In this document: in pieces, positions 13,201-19,063 of the stretch
Layout of the letters: the number at the start of each line of letters is the position of its first letter
Numbering within the stretch: the first letter of the stretch is position 1
Assembly: GCA_035544675.1 (NCBI GenBank)
Contig: DATKCA010000207.1
Span: 1 to 64,000 of the forward strand
Origin: DATKCA01 sp035544675
GTDB taxonomy: Bacteria > Acidobacteriota > Thermoanaerobaculia > Gp7-AA8
Direction of reading: 5' to 3'
DNA length: 64,000 bases
Notes under the pieces: model-generated
What the model saw: the letters and a program-made list of their open reading frames with translations, nothing else
The model's database searches: none
What the model was told of the DNA's origin: nothing
Made by a program: the position numbers and the translations under genes

Positions 13201-16200
13201 CCGAGCACCAATGGTGGCGGCGGCAGCCATGGCGGCCGCGGCGGCGGCCTGAGCGGCGCTGCCCAGGGCGACTCGGGTGGCACATACGGGTCGCTCTTCG
13301 ATCCGGACACGCCGGGCGGCGCGGGCGCAACGCGTTCCTCAGCCTGCGCCCCATGCGGCGCCGGGGGCGGCGTCGTGCGTCTCCGGGCCACGAAGCTGGT
13401 TCTCGACGGTCAGGTTCTGGTCAACGGCGTAGCGACCGCGTTCACCGGCTCGGGCGCCGGAGGAAGCATCCGCGTTGACGCGAGCTCATTCAGCGGCGCG
13501 GGTCTGATGCGCGCCGACGGCACCGGCCGCAGCGACTTCGAGGGCGCGGGCGGTGGCGGCCGTATCGCGATCTACTCGGAGTCGATGACCTTCGATCGCT
13601 CCCGGATCTCGGCTGCCGGCGGGACGCACTCCGATCCGAAGTTGATCGGATCTGCGGGCACGATCTTCCTGAAGTCTCCGACCGACGCGTTCGGCGAGCT
13701 GATCCTCGACAACGTCGGCCGCAACTCGACCAAGACGACGCCGATACCGAGCGTCGGCTATGCCACCGTATCGAGCTTCGACAGCGACTCCGTGACCGAC
13801 GCCGCCGCGCAGTTCATCGGACCCGATCACCTCCGCGGCGCGCGCCTCGTCCTGAACCACGACCGGTCCACGACCTGGCCCATCGTGGCAAACACCGACA
13901 AGCAGCTTCGCGTCGACGTTACGGGTGCGTCACTGACGGCGCAGGCCGGCCAGTCGATGCGCGGCCTCTACAGACTCGACCGCGTGACGCTCCGCAACGC
14001 CAAGCTCGAAATCAAGGATCTGCTCGAGGTATCGACTCCGATCGACAAGGATGCTTCGTCCTCGGTGCTGGGCAACAACCAGGGGCCTCCGCTCGTCAAC
14101 GCCTCGCTCGTCGCGCTCCAGAGCACGGCGACCGGCTCCGCTGTCATCGGGACGGCCGGCGCGGTGACGGATGCCGATCCCGCGGTTGCATTCGCCACGA
14201 ACGTCGCCACCGGCAACGTCTATCAAGGCCCGGTGAACGCGAATGGAAGCTTCACCGTTCCCGTTCAGGGCAGCGCGGGTGATGCGATCACGTTCAAAGT
14301 CCGGGACAGCAATGCCTTCCCGCTGGAGTCGCCGGTGTTCCCGGTCGGCACACTCCAGGCGAGCACTCCGGTGCCGTCACAGATCACGAAAACCGACTGG
14401 GCGACCGACACGACCTTCCTGGCCCGGATTCTCTCCGGCGATGGCAACCATCTGGCGGTGACGAGCTATCCCGCGACGAACGGGGCGAGCCCGAGAATGA
14501 CCATCCTCAGTGTGGCCGACCCGGCCCATCCGAGTTTCGTCAGGACGCTGGACGTCGGCATCAGCTCGCTCTTCGACGTCGTCGTGTCGAATGGATGGGC
14601 TTACATCTCCGGTGATCGTCTGGCGACGCTGAACCTGGACGATCCGGCGGCCGTCCCGAATATCGCGAACACGAACCAGGGAGGGTGGGAAAGCTCCGTG
14701 GCACTGTCCGGCGGGTATGCGTTCACCTCGGAGTTCGACTGGTTCAACGACGCCCGCATCCATATCTACAACGTCTCGACGCCGTCCTCGCCGCGCTACC
14801 TGCGCTCCCAGAACATGGTCGGCCACGGCGGCTATCGATTCTCGGACCTCATTCCATTCGGAAGCGACTACCTGATCGGGCTCAGCTACGACCTCCCGTC
14901 CGGCGTCGGCCGCGACGTGATGGTCATCGACCGGCGCGACATCTACAACCTGAAGCACGTCACGACGCTCGACGTTGCGAACTTCAATGCCTTCCGCGGC
15001 CAGATCATCGGCACGAACCTCTATCTGGTCAGCCGGCAGATGGCGGAGCTCGTCGTCGTCAGCCTTGCCAATCCGGCCGCACCGGCGGTTCTCGGACGTG
15101 TGCCGCTTCCGGCGAAAGCGGCGGGCGTGTCAGTCCTCGGCGGCGATGCATTCGTGGCGGCGGAACCGGCGGGTCTGGTCACGGTGAGTGTGGCGACGCC
15201 CAGCGCGCCGGCGGTGTCGGGCGCGAATGCCGTGGGTGGCAATGCCTTCGACACGACGACCGTCGGCCAGTATGTATATGTCGCGAACGAGCTTGGCATT
15301 GCGCTCGTGCCTGCCGGGATCGCGCCGAAGATCGATCTCTCCCGCATCACCATGAGTCTCAGCGGGACGATGGTCACGGTCAGCGGCGCAGCGCAATCGA
15401 TCACCGGCACCATGCCGATTACCGTCGAGGTCGCGAACGTGACCACGGGGGCGAGCATTGACGGACTGCAGGTACAGGCGGATGGCAGCTTCAGCGCCAT
15501 GCTGCCGGCGTCGCCCTCGAATCAGATCACGGTGAAGGCCACCGACACACTGCTGCGCATGAACGGACCACTGTCGATCGGCACCGTGCCGTTCGGCGCC
15601 CAGGCGCGCACGATGGTGATCAGCCCGGCCATGGCCGACGCGGCGTTCCTGGCCAGAAATGTTTCCGCGCACGGCAACCGTGCTGTCGTGGCCAGCCATC
15701 CACCTGCGAACTCCGACAAGCTGGTCATCTTCGACGTAAGCACGCCCACGAACCCGGTGCACCTGCGCACGGTGCCGTCGGGAGCGTCGACGGTGTTCGA
15801 CGTGGTCGTGAAGGACGGCTGGTTGTATTTCGCGGCCGATCGCTTCGGGACGCTGAATCTGTCCGATCCGAACGCCACGCCGAACTTCTCGGCGACGAAC
15901 CACGGTGGTTGGGAGAGCACGGTCGAAATCGTCGACGGGTACGCGTTCACGGCCGAATACGACTGGTTCAACGATGCCCGGATTCACATCTACGAGGTCG
16001 TCACTCCGTCGGCGCCGCGTTACCTGCGCAGCCAGAACATGGTTGGTCACGGCGGGTACCGGTTCACCGATCTCGTTGCTTACGGAACGGACTACCTCAT
16101 CGGGATCAGCCCCGACAAGCCGTCGGGAGTTGGTCGCGACGTGATGGTGATCGACCGCCGCAACATCAGCGCGCTGCGCCAGGTCGTCCAGTACGATATC

Positions 16201-19002
16201 CCGAACTTCGACGGAACCCAGGCCAAGGTGGTCGGAACGAATCTGTACGTGACGGGTATGGCCGGAGGCCTTGCGGTCGTCGATCTGTCGAATCCGGCCG
16301 CTCCGGCGCTGAAGGGGATTCTGAAGACGCCTGGCGCACCACGCGCGCTCGACGCGCTCGGAACGACGCTGGCGGTGGCCGACAGCAGCGCCGGCGCGAC
16401 CTTCGTCGACACCTCGCCGGCCGGGCTGCCGCTCATTCTCGGCAATCAGCCTGTCGGCGGTTCGGCGTGGGACTCCGCGTTCAACGGTGCCACGCTCTAT
16501 CTGGCCAATGAGTCCGGCCTGGTGGTCATCGACGGCCTGGGAACGCCCCCGCTGATCGATCGGATGCTGATCACGACCGCGAGCAATGGTGCAACCACTG
16601 CCACAGTGGCCGGCTCGGCCACATCGATCCTCGGTCTGGGTCCGCTCACGGTCGAGTTGCGCAACGCCACCACAGGCGCGAGTGTCGGTGGGATTCCAGT
16701 GGCCTCCAATGGCAGCTTCAACACCGACATCGCTGCCATGTCGGGACACTTGCTCACGATCAAGGCGACGGACGCGGTCGGCCGCGCGTCAGGCCCGCTC
16801 AGCCTCGGAACCGTGCCGTTCGGCTCGGTCACCAATCATGCTCCGATCTCGACGGACATGACCGACGGCGCCTTCATCGCGCGGGTCGTCTCCGCCCATG
16901 CCGACCGGGTGGTCGTGACGAGCTATCCGCCGGCGAACTCCGACAAGCTGGTCATCTTCGATGTCACTACACCGGGAAGCCCCACACATCTGCGCACCGT
17001 AGCTTCCACCGCCAGCAGGCTGTTCGACGTCAAGGTGAAGGACGGCTGGGCCTACTTCGCCGCAGACCGTCTGGGAACGCTCGATCTTTCCAATCCGGCC
17101 GCGGCGCCGAACCTGGCGAACACGAACCAGGGCGGATGGGAGAGCTCTGTCGAGATTTCCGGTGGCTACGCCTTCACATCGGAGTACGACTGGTTCAACG
17201 ACGCCCGGATCCACATCTACGACGTGTCGGTACCCTCGTCGCCGCGCTATCTGAGAAGCCAGAACATGGTAGGCCACGGCGGCTACCGCTTCACGGACCT
17301 GGTGGCCTTCGGTACGGACTACCTGATCGGAATCAGCTCCGACAAGCCGTCCGGAATCGGACGTGACGTGATGGTCATCGATCGCCGCGACATCTACAAC
17401 ATGAAACAGATCGTCCAGTTCGACATCCCGAACTTCGATGGATTCCGTGCGAACGTCCTCGACAACAGGCTCTACGTCGCTGGAGTCAGCGGCGGCGTGG
17501 CCATCGTCGATCTGAGCAACCCGTCCGCGCCGGTACTGGTTTCGACAGTGACCGCGGCCGGCGCGGCGCGTGCGATCGAGATCGCCGGATCGACGCTGGC
17601 CGTGGCCAACGGCACGAATGGCATCAGCTTCATCGACGCCGGCACATCGCCGCTGCAGGTCATCGGCGCGCACCCGATTCCTGGTTCGGCCTGGGATGTC
17701 TCGCTCAGCCGCGGGGCCATGTATGTGGCCGGCGAGCTCGGCCTGACGGCCGTGGCGAACGTCGCCCTCCCGCCGATGCTCGACGAGTCGAAGTTGACGA
17801 TGACACCGGCGGCCGCAAGCACGACCGTCACCGGCGCGGCGCAGGCGCTGACGGGGATCACCCCGATCACAACGAGAGTCGACAACGTCACCACTGGAGC
17901 AGCGTCACCCGCGGCGCCGGTGAATCCGGATGGCTCATTCAGCGCGACCGTCGCCGCGATACCCGGACAAGCGCTCGTCCTCGCGGCGACCGATGTGGCC
18001 GGCCGCGTGAGCACGCGCAAGCTGCCGCCGGCGTTCGGATCGACCACGACCCACGTCGCCAATCAGGTCGTCCTGAACGATCCGGGCTATCGCGCGCGCC
18101 GCATCGCCAGCGACGGCAACGTCAGCGTCGCCTCGACCGGCTCGCGCTCCGGCAGCGGACTGGGAAGCCTGTCGAGCCGGATGTACCTGTTCCGCCAGCC
18201 CGATGCTTCGGAGCCGCCGCAGATCATCACCACCACTGCAGGCGGCGTGCAGGACGTGGAGATCAGCTCCGGCTATCTCTACATTGCCGGCGATCGCCTC
18301 GGCACGATCAACCTCACGAACCCAGCTCTCACGACGAACCTGGCCAACACGAATCAGGGGGGCGGTGAAGGAGCGGTCGCGATCAGCGGGTCGTACGCGT
18401 TCACCAGCGAAACGGATTGGTTCAACGACGGCCGGATCCACATCTACAACATCAGCAACCCCGACTCCCCGGTGTATGTCCGATCACAGGGCGTATCCGG
18501 CGTATCCAGCTTCAACTTCGATGGTCTTCTGGCTCTCGGAACGAGCTATCTGATCGGCCTCTCTCCCGATCGTCCAGGCGGCGTCGACCGCGACGTCATG
18601 GTGATCGACCGCACCAACCTCAACAGCCTGGTCAAAGTCGCGGAGATCCCGATCCCGAACTTCGATGCCTACGATGGCGTGATCGACGGGACGACGCTCT
18701 ATGTGGCCGGCGGCGACGGCGGCGTGGCGATCATCGATCTCACCAATCCGCTCGCGCCGGTGTTGCGATCGGTGATCAACACGCCGGGTGTCGCGCGGGG
18801 AGTAGCCATCTCCGGACCGGACGAGATCGTCGTCGCAGATGCCGGAGGACCGGGCATTACGTTTGTCAACGTCGCGGACAAGACCAATCCGCTCATCATC
18901 GGATCGCAGAAGGTTGCTGGCAACGTCGTCGACGTGAAGGTCATTGGCAAAGCGATCTATGTGGCCGGCGACAACCATGTCCACATCGTGATGCGACCGT
19001 GA
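1231..19002 (+). CDS. Giant secreted multidomain protein with four LVIVD-type propeller modules (5923 aa)
   Basis: The TTG start overlaps the upstream stop. Residues 1-22 are a Sec signal peptide ending near GSVEA. Residues about 350-500 are Ig-like. About 880-2075 is a long series of carboxypeptidase-regulatory-like folds (for example GRYSIEDLPVGPLTFTATD). About 2080-2310 holds SbsA/Big_5-type Ig domains beginning DGTPPQVLSFFPADGSNNVS, followed by more Ig/cadherin-like repeats to about 2760. Three glycine-rich blocks lie at about 2829-3035, 3595-3765 and 3965-4155. From about 4385 to the end are four propeller modules of about 408 residues, each with WFNDARIHIY or a close variant, separated by small Ig-like linkers. 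No sortase, PEP-CTERM or T9SS-type sorting tail is visible; the protein ends HVHIVMRP. It is probably a cell-surface or released adhesin-like or scaffold protein. The exact function is unknown. It is followed by a strong hairpin and then the second giant. Confidence 0.9.
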   Translation: MRATARLLVLCVGLLAIGSVEADEIASADLQIQGVGLRVITISASTGLDIPAVIQTEFGGKQNEEAQVVEGLLAVGELSGPGIDAPIRLETAPGHKFQIPGLSREGVYFLQNIRLMKGDDFLQSATPAVATITVSNLLQTSVRVRQLSAEEIRARGISIDPRNYEVYEYTFSFLVNGQIVEVPFPVVIDPRTHEARPIVEETPYRLPPVSQVLPPRWHPPDISTFELYAGDEQPEPVDDPVRRTGTGRPAIPAALIIPNNLAVLHQFFAVTLMVTNGAPSGSNVTLDAVTGQIKPPASLRTVKSNPSVSFNQPVPIVDATTGVTFLVAEAKGEVDWTMEGLQPGTHTVEVEVRATYKSPGQPDFPMRGSVRASVVVHDPRFNVTFSHPDTVRKDIEYSTYSFITNMSGAAQNIKVTNGVPGCAEAPGANVCRVDGTPATHDLEIPAGEMRSIEYKLKPGITGHVFATAGSVSDENITAAVQLHMGVSESGVPLSPATLVMPYYSRFVSQPMVSANLQLLGLGYSLATAPLTPALAKHPHIIKTDVFQRATDIARAGQRVFLGEDMRDALVHMSLDLLGNSRELAEWDELRRREKSGRSGAASIAREMETALGGGSIDSFASRFATATAWREPYLFALSSRGNVSVRSVASNARMDVASEASQGWVRQVPYGELTTFRDGELAMVGRFTGDYEVSVTPQADGPFSLDLILPAAEPGSVLHAQLQAAGTAGKKLTVLVKRGSSTLELRDSLGGIAAQASTQTVSPESLRIIGARQDLNLDPGGHKVSVLWNRPVAVAAGDDLLAKFAAEVVLNRDGIDFRGPRPMSAAALQEGSRVANVTFDHALSKNAEYSMTVGPLLDPLTGAPVTFNNPVVPVIDNDAPGGIIFGHVLKGDNTAIANAEVRLSLATIGAGPPQWDLSRSSDGAFLFEFVPRDVDNGLPGSYRLEATTEDGKTTSVDGSVRLPGRVHLVNLVFLGRGGAEGIVRYDNGQVVAEATVVVGSTMFGQFRTGVTGVDGRYSIEDLPVGPLTFTATDKDGNITYAASEIRTAGQVVQQDLSIFRRPFPGSGTVHGVVRRSDTGAAVPFAEIGVYSQGYGLFDGFTDVAGRFSYRVPVGFITVLAAEWTLSRENAAIDFDLAANEVKEVTLTLNVKPAEALVTLEGTVTREDPLHPGNPAFYQPVAGALVKIDKAQAVTADADGRYVFSSIPVSFTGKKIQAYDPLTKRTATTNVPQLDPSKANVLPIFIDTANGYGEGTIRVRLLNAAGFPVSGYRVFEPGFPPLGTTPLEAKPNGVYEMADVPVGAIVKIWAVGDGGSPYFDQTATGSVKVEFNGHVAALNLRLPGQGTVRTKLTADIDLIGDVKLTYPAWEEADMDLAPKEVVRNSSENGLPGFATFPNIPASLNFTVESLHPVHGYASKSGKIGFDGDVQSLTLQLDRLSTVRGVVYAIDGRTPIAGAAIRIEDGRQNQGVFFTQPDGSFQFFNVPAATSFRVIADVTQDGTYRTGVASGRTPNNGGPVDGVTVVMRTQGSLSGRIVYHGYKVFDPQNPANNILDDTPGDFTDNAPVPLANFILRELDFPYRSFGTTADPSSADAAGRFSFNNVFTGPLRITAFDPGNQEIRGTWTGSITTEGEEVSAIVTIGDDGIGTISIRVLDPNAQNAPVLNAEVLLLRNNAQFDLGSTDLAGRVQFEQVPATGTYRVNAYSKTLGKSGGSGSFTVAPNTTVEQTIVLEFSGKVEGTLTDPEAAGAGVPGAPVTLNAQSFLTRASTDAAGAFLFDGVREGLFKLEAKDTLTNRRATASRDLTQANPHLVVPLQLEPTETLYLNVYLPNDTGGNSNTLAPLVNIEVTQRNNDFKRSLQGNSFQMPGLLENERYTIKIQELGGSSRQLTITDEFPKGSSANPLNVVLQAYGSVETRVVQASSPAANAKVTVTGGGKTFVVYTDEAGIALANGIPLGSAFVQVVSSDKAFSGSTNVTVTSQSVAALAQITLGAFAGISGLVEAETGGPSVGTRVVASFSRILEMLTDSNGRFTFQGIPTGSTVSLTYLGPNDVTVGARQTVNVGAGAASQVIEVPAVRLDGTPPQVLSFFPADGSNNVSPDSTLRIVFTEPVQAIYVNTAHFQLLPADSSTPVATSFSSVTLGDGTFEVRMTPPAAPPGQLFPLKSNSLYRIIVSGEVRDLTGNKMPAPRGASFITSDYAEPKVLKVLPPETAALLPATTFEFRFNEPIDPLPWQPGGNGQFHLYKINAPGPGGSIVAEKPGRAFIDPASSLSLFFAPDDPIEQESFYRVVFSGVRDLQGNSLAQQTFHFFSYDLIKPFVTIVSPVPADFALISGVEYTLGVDLRNGEGGPVASDIAKVDYFRVDGGVASYLFTATASPWTYRFVGPDAPPTGSTLTLRAVATDLSTNVSDPADFTWPVKPNAAPQNVTVGLTPPTSIYPGNPAFASVTFEDEGVLATVQVEAEAIHTDGSEFKTSQVKSLTRDAVNAPWPAANFNFDLPGTLKQGTNAEFTATVTDVRGLKGTGSNSLALTVDDIAPEILSISPAAQTRYNIGQKFQISAVVKDLETGALEVVFAFDNQSIKVTRPSTRVVAGGQPGTWVFSSGEITVPAKNVDTTIPITVTAKDYNGNLVSRTTEVVYVGVNDPTVPKGAWLCPVEKAVYPAGAAVAMKLQARATDDIAITAVKFTVPGIADPIAATRVGTTDVYEALTTVTMPAAGESLTLLVTISDANDTHDITLPVLIDAVEVDETIDDRIQAVTPALAASYMNKSIVVRGAAGRFIPHVPLTLKNLIVLDGARVETLPTTTTVEQRLDLTITDRLYVDCASSIDVSSKGYLGGRAASFDGSGTNSDPRGRTVGNTSEGGASTFASASHAGIGGEINTGVTNAVYGSISNPTDLGSGGGGGVSTGNAGASGGGVVSLQAPIVAVAGSINASGGDRVGDGNAGAGGSINILASQFMAGPSARIRANGGDDDGSSNSSRGAGGGRIAITATDRLEVETFGVQVQARGGRNITTSEARSFLDGGAGTVFVRRPGQTLGELFVGGLDERFPQSIHLNRPTPLSGTLQFDRVALGPRALARADASLDIGGVIDDKAAATIDATAVLILNGELPAIATTTTPVPDSSIVQAGALVVNYTATSAAGVGNVILNFSPIATPRNDVYVNVPLSATPPSPVSLTVPATTVPGPATLLLTATDRAGRSFTAPALSFAIVENMPPVIESFVNVPEALYPGKSVVTTASASDDLRVTKLSFVRRIGTGTPTTTNFAPNTPTYTQNVTTAVPIDTPGGQQMTVDVTVEDAFPGRAPVTQTKIVQILLDTVAPAVSITQPANDALFAEGSGATIQVRASIVDAEVGIKEATVRIGTGAAVNLTKSGNDYVATIPVPSVDGVDIVTRTLTVTGKDYEGNAGTASINILIQPLNDPNGPVVRFACPTEGALYPAGFNAKLRVFALGNNVGNTANGVQTVEIFVGDSTAPIAATRVGTTDYFEASYAIPADAVAGSSVALSALVTNTAGLSDNASSILTIVSGERITADTTISPTNTTYDGKTVIVESGNVTVTGPHTFENLIIVGGRVIHAAGGRLELTVTGTTFVACDGAIDATDKGYGLRASYPGITASTNISAGSHIGRGGENSGTSGATYGSVYRPREAGGGAAHDGYPAGGGGVIRLITPALIVDGGIRANGLTAMESAGGSVWITADSIHGAGRIEADGSSGGWNAGGGGAIAVEYTSALSSFVTMSARTNNAQTTVPKGLGAPGSIYTRGPSSTYGDLVIDSGNIVYGQHTILPSLGKGTAQAGSGGATLVLPNVSFPFFEGHWVEISTPAGVLKNTWRIASVSGATVTLEPNGGEAVVVEPGDLWQGVYRFDTVRANNGEPLRSADPIRIGVNGIVPLTGPTAAGKVLEFAHPFSGTTVTVTGNIAAPEVTATDALTVKSGARLTPSTIAPNPQRIAIDAGTLTVEDSAAIDASGRGFNSSNSAKVAQTWPNVTPSTNGGGGSHGGRGGGLSGAAQGDSGGTYGSLFDPDTPGGAGATRSSACAPCGAGGGVVRLRATKLVLDGQVLVNGVATAFTGSGAGGSIRVDASSFSGAGLMRADGTGRSDFEGAGGGGRIAIYSESMTFDRSRISAAGGTHSDPKLIGSAGTIFLKSPTDAFGELILDNVGRNSTKTTPIPSVGYATVSSFDSDSVTDAAAQFIGPDHLRGARLVLNHDRSTTWPIVANTDKQLRVDVTGASLTAQAGQSMRGLYRLDRVTLRNAKLEIKDLLEVSTPIDKDASSSVLGNNQGPPLVNASLVALQSTATGSAVIGTAGAVTDADPAVAFATNVATGNVYQGPVNANGSFTVPVQGSAGDAITFKVRDSNAFPLESPVFPVGTLQASTPVPSQITKTDWATDTTFLARILSGDGNHLAVTSYPATNGASPRMTILSVADPAHPSFVRTLDVGISSLFDVVVSNGWAYISGDRLATLNLDDPAAVPNIANTNQGGWESSVALSGGYAFTSEFDWFNDARIHIYNVSTPSSPRYLRSQNMVGHGGYRFSDLIPFGSDYLIGLSYDLPSGVGRDVMVIDRRDIYNLKHVTTLDVANFNAFRGQIIGTNLYLVSRQMAELVVVSLANPAAPAVLGRVPLPAKAAGVSVLGGDAFVAAEPAGLVTVSVATPSAPAVSGANAVGGNAFDTTTVGQYVYVANELGIALVPAGIAPKIDLSRITMSLSGTMVTVSGAAQSITGTMPITVEVANVTTGASIDGLQVQADGSFSAMLPASPSNQITVKATDTLLRMNGPLSIGTVPFGAQARTMVISPAMADAAFLARNVSAHGNRAVVASHPPANSDKLVIFDVSTPTNPVHLRTVPSGASTVFDVVVKDGWLYFAADRFGTLNLSDPNATPNFSATNHGGWESTVEIVDGYAFTAEYDWFNDARIHIYEVVTPSAPRYLRSQNMVGHGGYRFTDLVAYGTDYLIGISPDKPSGVGRDVMVIDRRNISALRQVVQYDIPNFDGTQAKVVGTNLYVTGMAGGLAVVDLSNPAAPALKGILKTPGAPRALDALGTTLAVADSSAGATFVDTSPAGLPLILGNQPVGGSAWDSAFNGATLYLANESGLVVIDGLGTPPLIDRMLITTASNGATTATVAGSATSILGLGPLTVELRNATTGASVGGIPVASNGSFNTDIAAMSGHLLTIKATDAVGRASGPLSLGTVPFGSVTNHAPISTDMTDGAFIARVVSAHADRVVVTSYPPANSDKLVIFDVTTPGSPTHLRTVASTASRLFDVKVKDGWAYFAADRLGTLDLSNPAAAPNLANTNQGGWESSVEISGGYAFTSEYDWFNDARIHIYDVSVPSSPRYLRSQNMVGHGGYRFTDLVAFGTDYLIGISSDKPSGIGRDVMVIDRRDIYNMKQIVQFDIPNFDGFRANVLDNRLYVAGVSGGVAIVDLSNPSAPVLVSTVTAAGAARAIEIAGSTLAVANGTNGISFIDAGTSPLQVIGAHPIPGSAWDVSLSRGAMYVAGELGLTAVANVALPPMLDESKLTMTPAAASTTVTGAAQALTGITPITTRVDNVTTGAASPAAPVNPDGSFSATVAAIPGQALVLAATDVAGRVSTRKLPPAFGSTTTHVANQVVLNDPGYRARRIASDGNVSVASTGSRSGSGLGSLSSRMYLFRQPDASEPPQIITTTAGGVQDVEISSGYLYIAGDRLGTINLTNPALTTNLANTNQGGGEGAVAISGSYAFTSETDWFNDGRIHIYNISNPDSPVYVRSQGVSGVSSFNFDGLLALGTSYLIGLSPDRPGGVDRDVMVIDRTNLNSLVKVAEIPIPNFDAYDGVIDGTTLYVAGGDGGVAIIDLTNPLAPVLRSVINTPGVARGVAISGPDEIVVADAGGPGITFVNVADKTNPLIIGSQKVAGNVVDVKVIGKAIYVAGDNHVHIVMRP
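9715..13680 (+). repeat. Three glycine-rich blocks inside giant 1
   Basis: Similar glycine-rich blocks occur at about 9715-10335, 12013-12525 and 13123-13695. Each follows a short beta-strand stretch containing ENLIIVGGRVI or a relative. Each then starts with a D-x-S/T-x-K/R-GY/GF motif, contains YGS followed by clusters such as GSGGGGG or AGGGGG, and proceeds to VVRLRA/VSLQA and GGSIRVDA/GGSINILA. The pattern suggests repeated beta-helix or glycine-rich adhesin-like folds, each about 170-210 residues. Confidence 0.75.
14394..18999 (+). repeat. Four tandem LVIVD-type beta-propeller modules in giant 1
   Basis: Landmark segments recur with near-constant spacing. GAACATGG starts at 14811, 16035 and 17262 (steps of 1224 and 1227 bases), and the diverged fourth copy lies near 18489. 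Each module contains SDRLGTL-like, NTNQGGWES, EYDWFNDARIHIY, YLRSQNMVGHGGYRF and RDVMVIDRR motifs and ends in short V-x-I-V-D-L-S-N-P repeats. The DNA is also similar between modules 1-3, pointing to fairly recent tandem duplication. The fourth lacks the GHGGYRF segment. Confidence 0.9.
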
Positions 19003-19029
19003 GACGAATTCGTCGACCCGGCCGTGTGA

Positions 19030-19059
19030 GGCGGCGCGAAGACGAGTCTTCGCGCCGCC
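19030..19059 (+). terminator. Perfect 14-bp hairpin between the two giant genes
   Basis: GGCGGCGCGAAGAC at 19030-19043 and GTCTTCGCGCCGCC at 19046-19059 are perfect inverted repeats separated by GA. There is no T-run. The right arm ends four bases before the ATG at 19064 and occupies the place of a Shine-Dalgarno sequence. It may be a partial terminator or attenuator between the genes, or an RNA structure that controls translation of the toxin gene. Confidence 0.7.
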
Positions 19060-19063
19060 CGAC

